Both the position numbers and the translations under genes were made by a program. The notes under the pieces were generated by a model. It was not told where the DNA came from and did not search any database. It worked only from the letters and a program-made list of their open reading frames with translations. Source: Lachnospiraceae bacterium 3-1 (GTDB lineage: Bacteria > Bacillota > Clostridia > Lachnospirales > Lachnospiraceae). From it: DNA of 64,000 bases. The stretch lies in contig KE159571.1 of the NCBI GenBank assembly GCA_000403255.2, positions 139,250-203,249 of the forward strand. The letters are read 5' to 3'. Of this stretch, positions 42,864 to 51,000 are shown in pieces. Every line of letters begins with the position of its first letter. The first letter of the stretch is position 1.

Positions 42864-43343
42864 TCACCATATCCCAATCAATTTCCCAAGCCAATACCCC
42901 AGCCCCAATGCCCAGCTGGTAAATATCCCATACAAAATCACCGGCCCCGCAATGGTGAAGATCTTACACCCAATCCCAAAGACCTGTCCCTCCTTCTGAA
43001 ATTCAATGGCAGGAGCCGCCACAGAATTAGCAAATCCTGTAATTGGAACTAGGGCTCCGGCACCACCCCAATTTGCAATGGACGGATAAATATTGAAGCC
43101 TGTCAGCAGCACACTCAAGAGTACCAGAATCAAGCTGCACCAGCTTCCCGCTGTATCTTTATCCAACTCAAACGTATTCACAGCAACATTTAAAATGAAT
43201 TGTCCCAGAATACAGATAATTCCTCCAGTCAGAAACGCCTTTATCATATTTGCCGGCAGGGAGTGGGTGGGCGTCACCTGCTTGACATATTCGTTATACT
43301 CCTGATTTTTTTTCTCCTTTTGCTCCATGGTCTCCTGTGCCAT
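42864..43343 (-). CDS. spoVAC: Stage V sporulation protein AC
   Basis: A protein of about 159 residues with four or more membrane segments, matching SpoVAC, the mechanosensitive pore-forming part of the SpoVA dipicolinate channel. The motifs LPANMIKAFLTGGIICILGQ, then FNIYPSIANWGGAGALVPITG and FANSVAAPAIEFQKEGQVFG, are characteristic. GAGGG lies upstream of the ATG at 43343; an earlier in-frame start is less likely. It is the last gene of this spoVA segment and is followed by a terminator and foreign-looking genes instead of spoVAD. Confidence 0.95.
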   Translation of the reverse strand: MAQETMEQKEKKNQEYNEYVKQVTPTHSLPANMIKAFLTGGIICILGQFILNVAVNTFELDKDTAGSWCSLILVLLSVLLTGFNIYPSIANWGGAGALVPITGFANSVAAPAIEFQKEGQVFGIGCKIFTIAGPVILYGIFTSWALGLGYWLGKLIGIW

Positions 43344-43409
43344 GACGATCCCTCGCTTTCTTTCTGTTCTCCTTAAATCTTTTTGACCCATTGGGTCAGA
43401 TTGGAAACG

Positions 43410-43838
43410 CTACATTTGCTGCATGTGATTTGCATAAAAATACAATGCTCCCAACGCCTTGCCAAGCGCCATAAAAAGCATAATAAAGCTTAATCCCTCT
43501 TTCACGCCAAATCGACGGAACATAATAGGAAAGGTATTCAATATCTCCGCCAAAGCCACGGCCAAGCAGCCAGTAAAAATCCCCGCAGACAAACCAAATA
43601 AAATCAATATCCAGATTCCCACAGACACACGCACCGAAAAAAGAGAAAGAATATTTCCTGCTACCCCGCCTAAAATCACTGCATTTTCATAAGCGATAAT
43701 ATCTGCTGCTGTGCGGCTCTTTCCTATAATCCTTGGAACCACCCCAATAGAAATAATAAAACTGAACACTCCCGCTGCAATTGCAGATCCTGCTGCAAAT
43801 CCTATAAAGCCTAATAATATCTGTTTAATCCACATCAT
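43410..43838 (-). CDS. spoVAB: Stage V sporulation protein AB
   Basis: A membrane protein of about 142 residues with SpoVAB features (AAGSAIAAGVFSFIISIGVVP, RTAADIIAYENAVILGGVAG). Its gene overlaps the end of spoVAA by 14 bases, so translation is coupled. SpoVAB is needed with the other SpoVA proteins for dipicolinate uptake in B. subtilis, but its exact role is unclear, and many Clostridia lack it. AAGGAAC lies eight bases before the first of two adjacent ATG codons. Confidence 0.93.
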   Translation of the reverse strand: MMWIKQILLGFIGFAAGSAIAAGVFSFIISIGVVPRIIGKSRTAADIIAYENAVILGGVAGNILSLFSVRVSVGIWILILFGLSAGIFTGCLAVALAEILNTFPIMFRRFGVKEGLSFIMLFMALGKALGALYFYANHMQQM

Positions 43839-44475
43839 TGCTGGTTCCTTTTCTTCCACAGTTTTCGATAAATGTAGAATCTACGTCTTTTTCATAAGTA
43901 CGCATCTCCACCTGAATAGGCGTCGGATCATGGGTAATCTTTTTATGTCCCACATGGTTAAAAAAGATCATAATTCCTAAAAAAAGCCCAATGGAATAAC
44001 ATATTTCCAACACTGTAAATCCACTGGATTCCGTTCCCATTACCTGTCGATAAAAATCCGCAAAGACCTCTCCAACGCCCACATCATTATTAAAGGTCAT
44101 TATGGTAAATGCTGATCCAAAAAAAATCAATACACATAAAACCGCCGTCTTCAAATACAGCAACCATTTCGGCTCCTGCTTGGGTTCATATTCCAGAACA
44201 AAATCCTTTTCTCCAATATTCTGAATATCCACATTTGGAAATTCTTTTCCAATCAGCTCAATAATCTTTAAAACAGAAAATACTTCCGCCTGCTTTTTCT
44301 TTCTACTCTGATTTGATGGAGTGTGGAAAGTATAAACCTTCATGGTTTTTAATTTATTAATCAGGGAATGATTTGTAGATGTAATTTTCCCAATGTCCTT
44401 AAGGGACACGGAAGGTTCATGTACCAGCACATTTTGTTCTATTTTCAGGTAAACGGTATCTGAATTTGCTGCCAT
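43825..44475 (-). CDS. spoVAA: Stage V sporulation protein AA
   Basis: A 216-residue protein with an N-terminal soluble domain (DTVYLKIEQNVLVHEPSVSL, the SpoVAA start) and two membrane helices in the C-terminal half (about 125-145 and 165-190). GGAGG lies five bases before the ATG at 44475. It is part of the forespore-expressed operon, after the 68-residue membrane protein and before spoVAB. Confidence 0.92.
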   Translation of the reverse strand: MAANSDTVYLKIEQNVLVHEPSVSLKDIGKITSTNHSLINKLKTMKVYTFHTPSNQSRKKKQAEVFSVLKIIELIGKEFPNVDIQNIGEKDFVLEYEPKQEPKWLLYLKTAVLCVLIFFGSAFTIMTFNNDVGVGEVFADFYRQVMGTESSGFTVLEICYSIGLFLGIMIFFNHVGHKKITHDPTPIQVEMRTYEKDVDSTFIENCGRKGTSNDVD

Positions 44476-44488
44476 ATGTCCCTCCGTC

Positions 44489-44695
44489 CTATGCATACTT
44501 TCCGGCGTTACCAAATGGCCGGAAGCCTTCTACCACTGTTTCATCCACAAAGGTTTCCTCTTTTACCAGTGTTCCTTCAGTTACCGTGGTCTGATTTTTT
44601 ACATAATTCACATAATAGAAAACTCCTCCAGCAATGGTGAGAAGCACTACTGCCAGAAGACAAATTCGGTAAATCATACTATGACTACGATTCAT
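44489..44695 (-). CDS. Small single-pass membrane protein heading the spoVA operon
   Basis: A protein of about 68 residues: a short N-terminus, one membrane helix (about 9-28) and a Glu/Val/Thr-rich tail (TEGTLVKEETFVDETVVEGF). AAGGA lies nine bases before the ATG. The gene lies 30 bases behind a near-perfect sigma-G promoter and 13 bases before spoVAA, so it is a forespore gene by context. B. subtilis has no counterpart at this position. A role in the SpoVA membrane complex is possible but unproven. Confidence 0.75.
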   Translation of the reverse strand: MNRSHSMIYRICLLAVVLLTIAGGVFYYVNYVKNQTTVTEGTLVKEETFVDETVVEGFRPFGNAGKYA

Positions 44696-44725
44696 ATTCT
44701 CACATCCTTTTTCCATCTTTGGAAG

Positions 44726-44755
44726 TAGTATGCCATCCTATCCAGATTTTATTCA
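44726..44755 (-). promoter_or_regulatory. Sigma-G/sigma-F promoter of the spoVA operon
   Basis: On the minus strand: TGAATA (44755-44750), 17 bases, CATACTA (44732-44726). This equals the B. subtilis sigma-G consensus in both hexamer and heptamer. It lies between sigF and the small membrane gene, exactly where forespore transcription of spoVA should start. Confidence 0.88.
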
Positions 44756-44779
44756 TTTTTTTTAATGTTGAAACACCCT

Positions 44780-45622
44780 TTAGCGTATCCGCTCCCGCAT
44801 TCTCAATAAAATCCGCTTTTCCAGCCTGCTTACCTGTACCTGGCTAATATTCAGCTCCTTTGCCACCTGCACCTGGGTTTTATCTCCAAAATATCTAAGC
44901 TCAATCAGATTACGCTCCATTTCTCCAAGCTCTGCCATAAGCTGTTCCAACAGCAGATGGTTCAGTAATACCTCATGGTTATCCTTATCCTGGGGCAACC
45001 GTTCTCCCAAAGAGACCTCTTTTCCTCCCCCAGACGCATAGGTTTTATTGAGAGATTCTACCTCACCATTTGCCTCCAAAGCCATCACAATTTCTTCCCT
45101 GGGGAAGCCTGTCATTTCCGAAATTTCTTGTAAAGTTGGTTCCCGACCAAGGCTTGCCTGCAATTTTTCCCTGGCCTTCTGTACCTTTGCACCATTTTCT
45201 TTCAGTCCCCTGCTTACTTTAATCATTCCATCATCCCTCAGAAAACGCTTGATTTCTCCCGTAATCATAGGAACTGCATAGGTAGAAAATTTTACATCAA
45301 AGGATAAATCGAATTTATCAACGGCCTTCATCAATCCGATACTTCCCACCTGAAATAATTCCTCCAATTCATACCCGCGGTTTGAAAATCTATGGACAAT
45401 ACTCCAGACCAGCCCCAGATTATTCTGTATCATCTGTTCCCTTGCATTTTTATCTCCCTGATGGGCCGCAGCCAAAAGTTCCCAGGTTTCCCCTCTATGT
45501 ATTTGATTTTCTATGATCTCCTGCTCTTTGCTATGTGCTTGTCCATTTCTCTGTGTCTGCTCTTGTGTTTTTCTTATTTCTCTATATGTACATTCCTCCT
45601 CGCCTTTCTGCTGACCTGCCAC
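44780..45622 (-). CDS. sigF: RNA polymerase sigma-F factor
   Basis: A 280-residue sigma-70-family protein, the first forespore-specific sigma factor. Region 2 is clear (NNLGLVWSIVHRFSNRGYEL, FQVGSIGLMKAVDKFDLSFD, VPMITGEIKRFLRDDG), as are region 3 (VSRGLKENGAKVQKAREKL) and region 4 with its HTH (TQVQVAKELNISQVQVSRLE). The start is a GTG with AAAGGG upstream. The N-terminus is about 30 residues longer than usual, with a Gln/Glu-rich extension. It begins four bases after spoIIAB, completing the spoIIAA-spoIIAB-sigF operon. SpoIIAB holds it inactive. Confidence 0.96.
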   Translation of the reverse strand: MAGQQKGEEECTYREIRKTQEQTQRNGQAHSKEQEIIENQIHRGETWELLAAAHQGDKNAREQMIQNNLGLVWSIVHRFSNRGYELEELFQVGSIGLMKAVDKFDLSFDVKFSTYAVPMITGEIKRFLRDDGMIKVSRGLKENGAKVQKAREKLQASLGREPTLQEISEMTGFPREEIVMALEANGEVESLNKTYASGGGKEVSLGERLPQDKDNHEVLLNHLLLEQLMAELGEMERNLIELRYFGDKTQVQVAKELNISQVQVSRLEKRILLRMRERIR

Positions 45623-45626
45623 TATA

Positions 45627-46058
45627 TCACCCTTTCCCTATGATTTTTCGCATAGTAATGCAAGTTCCCTTCCCTAATTCAGAAATCACTTCCACCTCAT
45701 CCATAAATGCTTCCATAAATGCAAATCCCATACCTGATCTCTCTAATTCCGGCTTGGTAGTAAACAAAGGTTCTCTGGCCTGTTCAATATCACGAATTCC
45801 CTTTCCGATATCTATCACAGAGATTTCCACCTGTTGTCCCTCGATACTGCATTGAATCCAGATGCTGCCCCCTTTTTGCTCATATCCATGAATAATACAG
45901 TTGGTCACTGCTTCACTGACTGCTGTTTTAATGTCTGCAAGCTCATCCACGGTAGGATTTAGCTCTGCCACAAACGCCCCCACCGTAACCCTGGCAAAAC
46001 CTTCATTTGAAGATAATGCCGGAAATTCCATCTTCATTTCATTTTTTATCTGTTCCAT
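45627..46058 (-). CDS. spoIIAB: Anti-sigma-F factor and protein kinase
   Basis: A 143-residue GHKL-fold kinase. It shows the N-box AVSEAVTNCIIHGYE, the ATP-lid glycine motif SVIDIGKGIRD, and GMGFAFMEAFMDEV. It binds and blocks sigma-F, and it phosphorylates SpoIIAA. The middle gene of the three-gene operon, it lies 13 bases after spoIIAA. Length and motifs match the family well. Confidence 0.96.
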   Translation of the reverse strand: MEQIKNEMKMEFPALSSNEGFARVTVGAFVAELNPTVDELADIKTAVSEAVTNCIIHGYEQKGGSIWIQCSIEGQQVEISVIDIGKGIRDIEQAREPLFTTKPELERSGMGFAFMEAFMDEVEVISELGKGTCITMRKIIGKG

Positions 46059-46071
46059 AGAATCCTCCTTA

Positions 46072-46389
46072 TCATTCCCCTGCCTGCTCTACTTCAATGA
46101 TTTTCTGTAATCCAGACAGTTTAAAAATCCGCTGTATCTGTTGATTCAAATGAGACGCCTTTACATACCCTCCAGAAAAACGCACATTCTTGCACCTCCC
46201 AATAACCACCCCTATGCCAGAGCTGTCCATAAAACAAGTATCCGTAAAATCAAACACCAGGCTCCGCACCGGATATTGTAAAATTAAGCTATCCGCCTCT
46301 TCCTTTAAAACCTCTGCCTGATGATGGTCCAGCTCTCTTGGCATCTTTAAAATAAGACATCCATATTCCTTTTCAAATCTGTGTTCCAT
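46072..46389 (-). CDS. spoIIAA: Anti-anti-sigma factor
   Basis: A 105-residue STAS-domain protein. The phosphorylated serine is in FTDTCFMDSSGIGVVIGRCK. In its unphosphorylated form it displaces sigma-F from SpoIIAB in the forespore. It is the first gene of the operon, with GGAAGGG before the ATG. The upstream space is short, only about 35 bases from the previous terminator, so the promoter must overlap that hairpin region. Confidence 0.95.
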   Translation of the reverse strand: MEHRFEKEYGCLILKMPRELDHHQAEVLKEEADSLILQYPVRSLVFDFTDTCFMDSSGIGVVIGRCKNVRFSGGYVKASHLNQQIQRIFKLSGLQKIIEVEQAGE

Positions 46390-46423
46390 AATTCCCTTCC
46401 TTTCCTTTCATTTAAGGATAAAA

Positions 46424-46452
46424 AAAGACGCCACAAAATTTATGACGTCTTT
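46424..46452 (-). terminator. Terminator of the TPR-protein gene
   Basis: On the minus strand AAAGACGTCA pairs with TGGCGTCTTT (one wobble), followed by TTTTATCC. It lies 45 bases after the TPR gene and just before spoIIAA. Confidence 0.75.
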
Positions 46453-46496
46453 GGTATCTTTCTATATCATATACAATTTCTCACCCATTAAGGATG

Positions 46497-47813
46497 CTAC
46501 AATCCCAGTTCATTCAAATATTGCTGGGATTTGTTTGCACGTGCAGTTCCCGGGTGAAGCTCCACCATCCTCTGATAATACTTTTTCGCATTCTCCGTAT
46601 CACCTGTCTGCCGATAGCAATGGGCAAGATAATAAATGGCGTACCCATCATTGTAATCTTCTTCTACCTGCACAACCTTTTCCAGACCGGTAATTGCCTC
46701 TGGAAAACGATTTCCCCGATAATCCTGTTCTGCCTGGGCATAAACCGCTGTAATATACTGTTCATTTACTTGTGTACTCAATGTTTCATAAATTGCCTTC
46801 GCCTGGCCACCCAGCAGATTTGGGTCCACATTGACAATCGTATCTCCCGCTCCCTGAATATTCTGCTGAGCAAATGCATCATAGGCTACTAATAGCTGTT
46901 CATAATTATCAACAATTTTCTTCGTATCTTCTGAATCTTTCTCCTGATTCTTAATTTGCTTATTCAATGACTCGATCTGGCTCTCCAAACTTTTCACTTC
47001 TTGATTGCGGGTAGCAAGGGAATCATTTGCCGCAAGCTCCGCCTTCTTTGCTTCAGATACAACATTCTGACGTATTCCGGGAATTACTAGAAACCAGGTA
47101 ATCAATACACCAATTCCCACCCCGATAATTAAGTTGATAATTGTCATAACTGCTGAATTATCCTTAAAATTTGTAGGCTGGATAATGGTTTCATTGCCAC
47201 TTTGATAGGCAGCCGCCTTCTCCTTTTTTTCCTTACGTCCTTCTCTTGCCTGACGGGACCCTTCCTGTAAAAAGCGATCCGCTTCCCGCAAATAACGTAA
47301 TGTTGTAACATTATTGGTGTCAATTTCTGCTGCCAAACGCAGCTCTTTTTTCGCCAGCTCATACTTTCCTTCTTCCATATACAGCAAAGCTAAAAGCTGA
47401 TATCCCTTTACTAATCCCGGATTCATAGAAAGCACTTTTTTCAGTTGAATAATCGCCAAGTCTTTGCTATCCTGCTGGCAGTAAAGAAGAGCCTGATTAT
47501 ATTTTTTAATCGTCTGATTTACCGCATTGAGCTGAGAGCGGTTTGATTGTATCTCTTCCAAATACTTCTCTGCCGGATTGCCATCCGGATTCAAGCTGCG
47601 GCTGAGCACCCACTCACTCAGGGCATCCACCACTTCTCCCGTTTCATAATAAATCAATCCCAATAGGTTCCTTGCCTGAGTATTCGCCTTGTAAAAGCGC
47701 AGACTTTTCCGCAGGGACTCTATCGCCCCAGACAAATCGCGTGCCTTTGCTTTTTCCAATCCATCATTATACAACGCATTGGATATACAAATGATTTTAT
47801 TATAAGAATCCAT
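46497..47813 (-). CDS. Membrane-anchored tetratricopeptide repeat protein
   Basis: A 438-residue protein. TPR-like helical repeats fill residues 10-185 (GLEKAKARDLSGAIESLRKS, ARNLLGLIYYETGEVVDALS). A basic linker, a membrane helix (about 222-246), a coiled coil (about 260-310) and another TPR pair near the C-terminus (FPEAITGLEKVVQVEEDYND, AHCYRQTGDTENAKKYYQRM) follow. It is a scaffold of unknown partner. It follows the 47-residue gene and folC on the same strand, and ends just before spoIIAA. Confidence 0.85.
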   Translation of the reverse strand: MDSYNKIICISNALYNDGLEKAKARDLSGAIESLRKSLRFYKANTQARNLLGLIYYETGEVVDALSEWVLSRSLNPDGNPAEKYLEEIQSNRSQLNAVNQTIKKYNQALLYCQQDSKDLAIIQLKKVLSMNPGLVKGYQLLALLYMEEGKYELAKKELRLAAEIDTNNVTTLRYLREADRFLQEGSRQAREGRKEKKEKAAAYQSGNETIIQPTNFKDNSAVMTIINLIIGVGIGVLITWFLVIPGIRQNVVSEAKKAELAANDSLATRNQEVKSLESQIESLNKQIKNQEKDSEDTKKIVDNYEQLLVAYDAFAQQNIQGAGDTIVNVDPNLLGGQAKAIYETLSTQVNEQYITAVYAQAEQDYRGNRFPEAITGLEKVVQVEEDYNDGYAIYYLAHCYRQTGDTENAKKYYQRMVELHPGTARANKSQQYLNELGL

Positions 47814-47844
47814 ATATTTCCTTCCTTACTTCCAATCTCTTTCC

Positions 47845-47988
47845 TTAATGCTGCTGCCTTGCCTCTTTGAGAATCTCCTGCATAATGTCTGTCATATCCG
47901 TCAAATCTCTGTCATATATGGCGTCTTCAGCCTCCTCCACTTCCAGGCTGGGCTTAAATTTTTTTAATTCTTCTTCAAAATTAATCAT
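47845..47988 (-). CDS. Small acidic protein (47 aa) overlapping the end of folC
   Basis: A 47-residue frame beginning MINFEEELKKFKPSLEVEEA and ending DMTDIMQEILKEARQQH. Its ATG lies inside the last codons of folC, overlapping by eight bases, with AGGAGG seven bases upstream inside folC, an arrangement typical of coupled translation. It is strongly charged and predicted helical at both ends. I do not recognise the family. It bridges folC and the TPR-protein gene, so it is probably part of that operon. Confidence 0.7.
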   Translation of the reverse strand: MINFEEELKKFKPSLEVEEAEDAIYDRDLTDMTDIMQEILKEARQQH

Positions 47989-49306
47989 TCTGCATTCCTC
48001 CTGTTATCTGTTCCAATTCACCAATCAGGTACAAGGAACCTGCACAAAAAAGCTTCTGCTTTGGTTTTTTGCAAGAAAGAGCATAGATATATGCCTCCCT
48101 TATATCCTGGATTCCTATCACCCTGATTCCCTGCTCCCCGCTTCCGGCAAATTTTTGAAATATTTCTGTCAATGTCTCACAGCAAACTCCTCGTGAGCCG
48201 GGAACAACAGTCACTACAATCTCATCCCAGTTTCCTTCCAAAATCAACTGTTTGGCCACGTGTATATAATCCTTTTCCTTCACCATGGAGAATAGCAAAA
48301 CAGCAGATTCCTTAGTAATCTGCTTCACTGCCTCTAAAAATCTTTCAATTCCTGATAAATTATGTGCACCGTCCACATATACGCCTGGCTGCACCTCCTG
48401 CATTCTTCCCTTCCATATGACCCTGGCCATCCCCTGTCTGACTGCATTCTGCAAAATCAATTCGGTCTTTCTAAGACATTCCAATGCCTGCAGCGCAATT
48501 GCTGCATTCTGCGCCTGATAAGGCGCCCCAAAAGGAATGGAAACTTCTGTTACATCATAACCAGAATCATATGAAAAATCAATCTTTTTTCCTGTGTTTA
48601 ATAAAATTTTTATTTTCTCTGGCCTTACTGGATAGTGTAAACAGTTCCATTCCTCTGCCCTTTGTACAATTACTTTTTCTGCCTCCGGCTGGGAAGCGTC
48701 ATATACCACTGGCACACCCCGCTTTAAAATTCCCGCCTTTTCCGCCGCTATTTCTGCTATCGTATTTCCCAAAATCTCTGTATGCTCCAAGCTAATGGAA
48801 GTAATCACAGTAAGAATAGGATGCTCCACAATATTCGTTGCATCCAGCCGTCCCCCTAAGCCTGTCTCTAACACTACATATTCTACCCGTTTGTGGGAAA
48901 ATATTACCATTCCTACCGCAAAAATATATTCAAAAAATGTAGGATGAGGCAGTCCATCCTGTAGCATTGCCTCTACTATCTGTTGCACTTCATTCACTGC
49001 CCAGACAAATTCCTGCTGACTGCAGGACTTGCCTTCCAAAACAAACCGTTCCTCCAAATGAACCAGATGAGGAGAAGTAAAGAGACCTGTTCTCTTGCCT
49101 GCTGCCCGCAATACACTATCAATATAAGCACAGACACTACCCTTTCCATTACTGCCAGCCACATGAATCACTTGGAACCTGTCTTGTGGATTTCCAAGCC
49201 TGCCCAAGAATTCTCTGGTATGATCTAAGGTATTCTTGCTGGTAAATTTCGGGATTTCTAAAATTCTTTTTACAATTTTCTCATATGTTTCCACTTTTCC
49301 ATACAC
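47981..49306 (-). CDS. folC: Folylpolyglutamate/dihydrofolate synthase
   Basis: A 441-residue Mur-ligase-type ATPase that adds glutamate to folates. It shows the P-loop HVAGSNGKGSVCAYIDSVL, FTSPHLVHLEERF (folate/omega-loop region), ETGLGGRLDATN, SLEHTEILGNTIAEIAAEKA, and the C-terminal VDGAHNLSGIERF motif. The start is probably the GTG at 49306; a second GTG four codons later is possible. It is usually found behind valS in Clostridia, and here only the DUF342 gene intervenes. Confidence 0.94.
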   Translation of the reverse strand: MYGKVETYEKIVKRILEIPKFTSKNTLDHTREFLGRLGNPQDRFQVIHVAGSNGKGSVCAYIDSVLRAAGKRTGLFTSPHLVHLEERFVLEGKSCSQQEFVWAVNEVQQIVEAMLQDGLPHPTFFEYIFAVGMVIFSHKRVEYVVLETGLGGRLDATNIVEHPILTVITSISLEHTEILGNTIAEIAAEKAGILKRGVPVVYDASQPEAEKVIVQRAEEWNCLHYPVRPEKIKILLNTGKKIDFSYDSGYDVTEVSIPFGAPYQAQNAAIALQALECLRKTELILQNAVRQGMARVIWKGRMQEVQPGVYVDGAHNLSGIERFLEAVKQITKESAVLLFSMVKEKDYIHVAKQLILEGNWDEIVVTVVPGSRGVCCETLTEIFQKFAGSGEQGIRVIGIQDIREAYIYALSCKKPKQKLFCAGSLYLIGELEQITGGMQND

Positions 49307-49408
49307 CTCTTTACACTTCCCCTATTATAATATACCCATCCGCCGAAATCCAGAAAATTTTTCCACAACCAAAAATTTTCGTATGACAGCATACCACAAA
49401 AAAATACA

Positions 49409-49441
49409 TCCCAGATACCGGAAAACTTCCAATATCTGGGA
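49409..49441 (-). terminator. Terminator after the DUF342 gene
   Basis: TCCCAGATA and TATCTGGGA form a 9-bp stem with a 15-base loop, followed on the minus strand by TGTATTTTTTTGTGG. It separates the DUF342 gene from folC. Confidence 0.75.
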
Positions 49442-49501
49442 TAAGTCTCATTCTGATAGCATGCTTTTGCTGTATGTGCCTTTATATTTTTGTATCCAAG
49501 A

Positions 49502-50863
49502 TTACATCTCAATGGCACACATAATAATCTTATCTGTCTGCCTTACAAACTCTAATTTCTCCTGCATCTCTTTGACATGGACTTCCAAGTCATCAATTTC
49601 TACCTGCACCCCTGGATACACATAACCATCCACGCGGATTTTCCCACCCTTGGCCCGTTCCATCTGGTCCTCCAGCTTCTCTAATTCAGCGGTATCTTCT
49701 GCCAATAATGCAGTATCCCGTATCTTCACCCGCAAAAGATCTGTTCGTCTTGGATCATTCTTAAGATCCTGCAAAATCTTAAGTCCATTCTCAATTTTCT
49801 CAAGGTTGGCTTTCTCTACTTCAATTTTATTCCTTAACACGCCAATCCGACGCCTTACAGATGCATCATTTCCAATTCTCACCTGAGTTCTGACTTCTCC
49901 GTCACTGCCTAAGGTATGGACTACAATTCCCTGGATTGCCCCTACATCGCCTCCAATAATGCTGGCCTTCTTGCCATCCAGGATAATATTTCCTCCACAA
50001 GATACCTGACAATTTAAGAAAACATCAGCCTGAATAGAACCATTAGCATGTACCCGCGCGTACTCAAAAAACTTGGCTGAAATATTTCCTTTTGAGGTAA
50101 TACTTGCCCTGGAAGCTCCCATAACGCCGCTTCTAAGTACGATATCCTTACCTGCCTCAATCTGAGCGCCTTCTACCACTCCGTCAATGGCAATGGTTCC
50201 TGTTGCTTTGACTGACACACCGCTGCAAACACCGCCATGGACAATCACATCTCCACGGAAATCAATATTTCCTATGGATAAATCTACATCTCCACTGACT
50301 TCATAGACCGGCAAAATCGTAATACGCTCATTGGTCATCTCAATCTTGCCATCCATCAGAGATGTATAAGTAAGACCATCCTCCGAACGTTGGAAACCCT
50401 TACCACGCAACGGTACTAAATCCCTGCCACGCTTTGCCAATATAAGTTTTCCTCTTAGATCCATGCCATCCTTACCTGGAATTGAAGGGTGATACACCGC
50501 AATTTCTTGCCCTTCAGTGACAATCTCCACCATCTTAATGCTCCAGTAATCCACAGAACCATCTGGACGAATCTTTGGTTTCTTGCTGAAATTCATATCA
50601 AATTTGTACTCATAGTAACCATTTACACCATCCTTGGGTATATCACCCTGTGCAACTAAAACTTCTCGGTTATATATCTGATTTTCTATTACTTCTTTTA
50701 TCTTATCCTGTTGAATCCCATATGTTACACCACTGCTTTGTAATGCTTCTTCTACACTACTCACTGTATAATTTTCCATTTCGGGACCCGGCAGATAAAG
50801 ATAAGCCTGCATATTATCATGACTAACTCGTATTTGTGGTTCATTATTCGCCAAAGCTGCCAT
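49502..50863 (-). CDS. DUF342 / FapA family protein
   Basis: A 453-residue protein of the DUF342 (FapA) family, polymer-forming beta-helix proteins. The middle is a right-handed beta-helix-like series (VSGDVDLSIGNIDFRGDVIV, IAIDGVVEGAQIEAGKDIVL, GNISAKFFEYARVHANGSIQ) followed by a helical coiled coil (about 345-420). The N-terminus has the usual FapA start region. Members are linked to flagellar assembly in Vibrio, or to spore and cell-envelope functions in Firmicutes; no direct assignment is possible. It starts about 137 bases after valS. Confidence 0.88.
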   Translation of the reverse strand: MAALANNEPQIRVSHDNMQAYLYLPGPEMENYTVSSVEEALQSSGVTYGIQQDKIKEVIENQIYNREVLVAQGDIPKDGVNGYYEYKFDMNFSKKPKIRPDGSVDYWSIKMVEIVTEGQEIAVYHPSIPGKDGMDLRGKLILAKRGRDLVPLRGKGFQRSEDGLTYTSLMDGKIEMTNERITILPVYEVSGDVDLSIGNIDFRGDVIVHGGVCSGVSVKATGTIAIDGVVEGAQIEAGKDIVLRSGVMGASRASITSKGNISAKFFEYARVHANGSIQADVFLNCQVSCGGNIILDGKKASIIGGDVGAIQGIVVHTLGSDGEVRTQVRIGNDASVRRRIGVLRNKIEVEKANLEKIENGLKILQDLKNDPRRTDLLRVKIRDTALLAEDTAELEKLEDQMERAKGGKIRVDGYVYPGVQVEIDDLEVHVKEMQEKLEFVRQTDKIIMCAIEM

Positions 50864-51000
50864 TATAAATTCCCCCTTGTCTGGAATCTTCGTTAAAATG
50901 TTGTATATATACTATAGTATCAATTTTTGCGTCTTATTTCAACACATTTATGCAAATTTAATAATTTAATATTTTTGGAATATTTGCAACACTTTACAAT

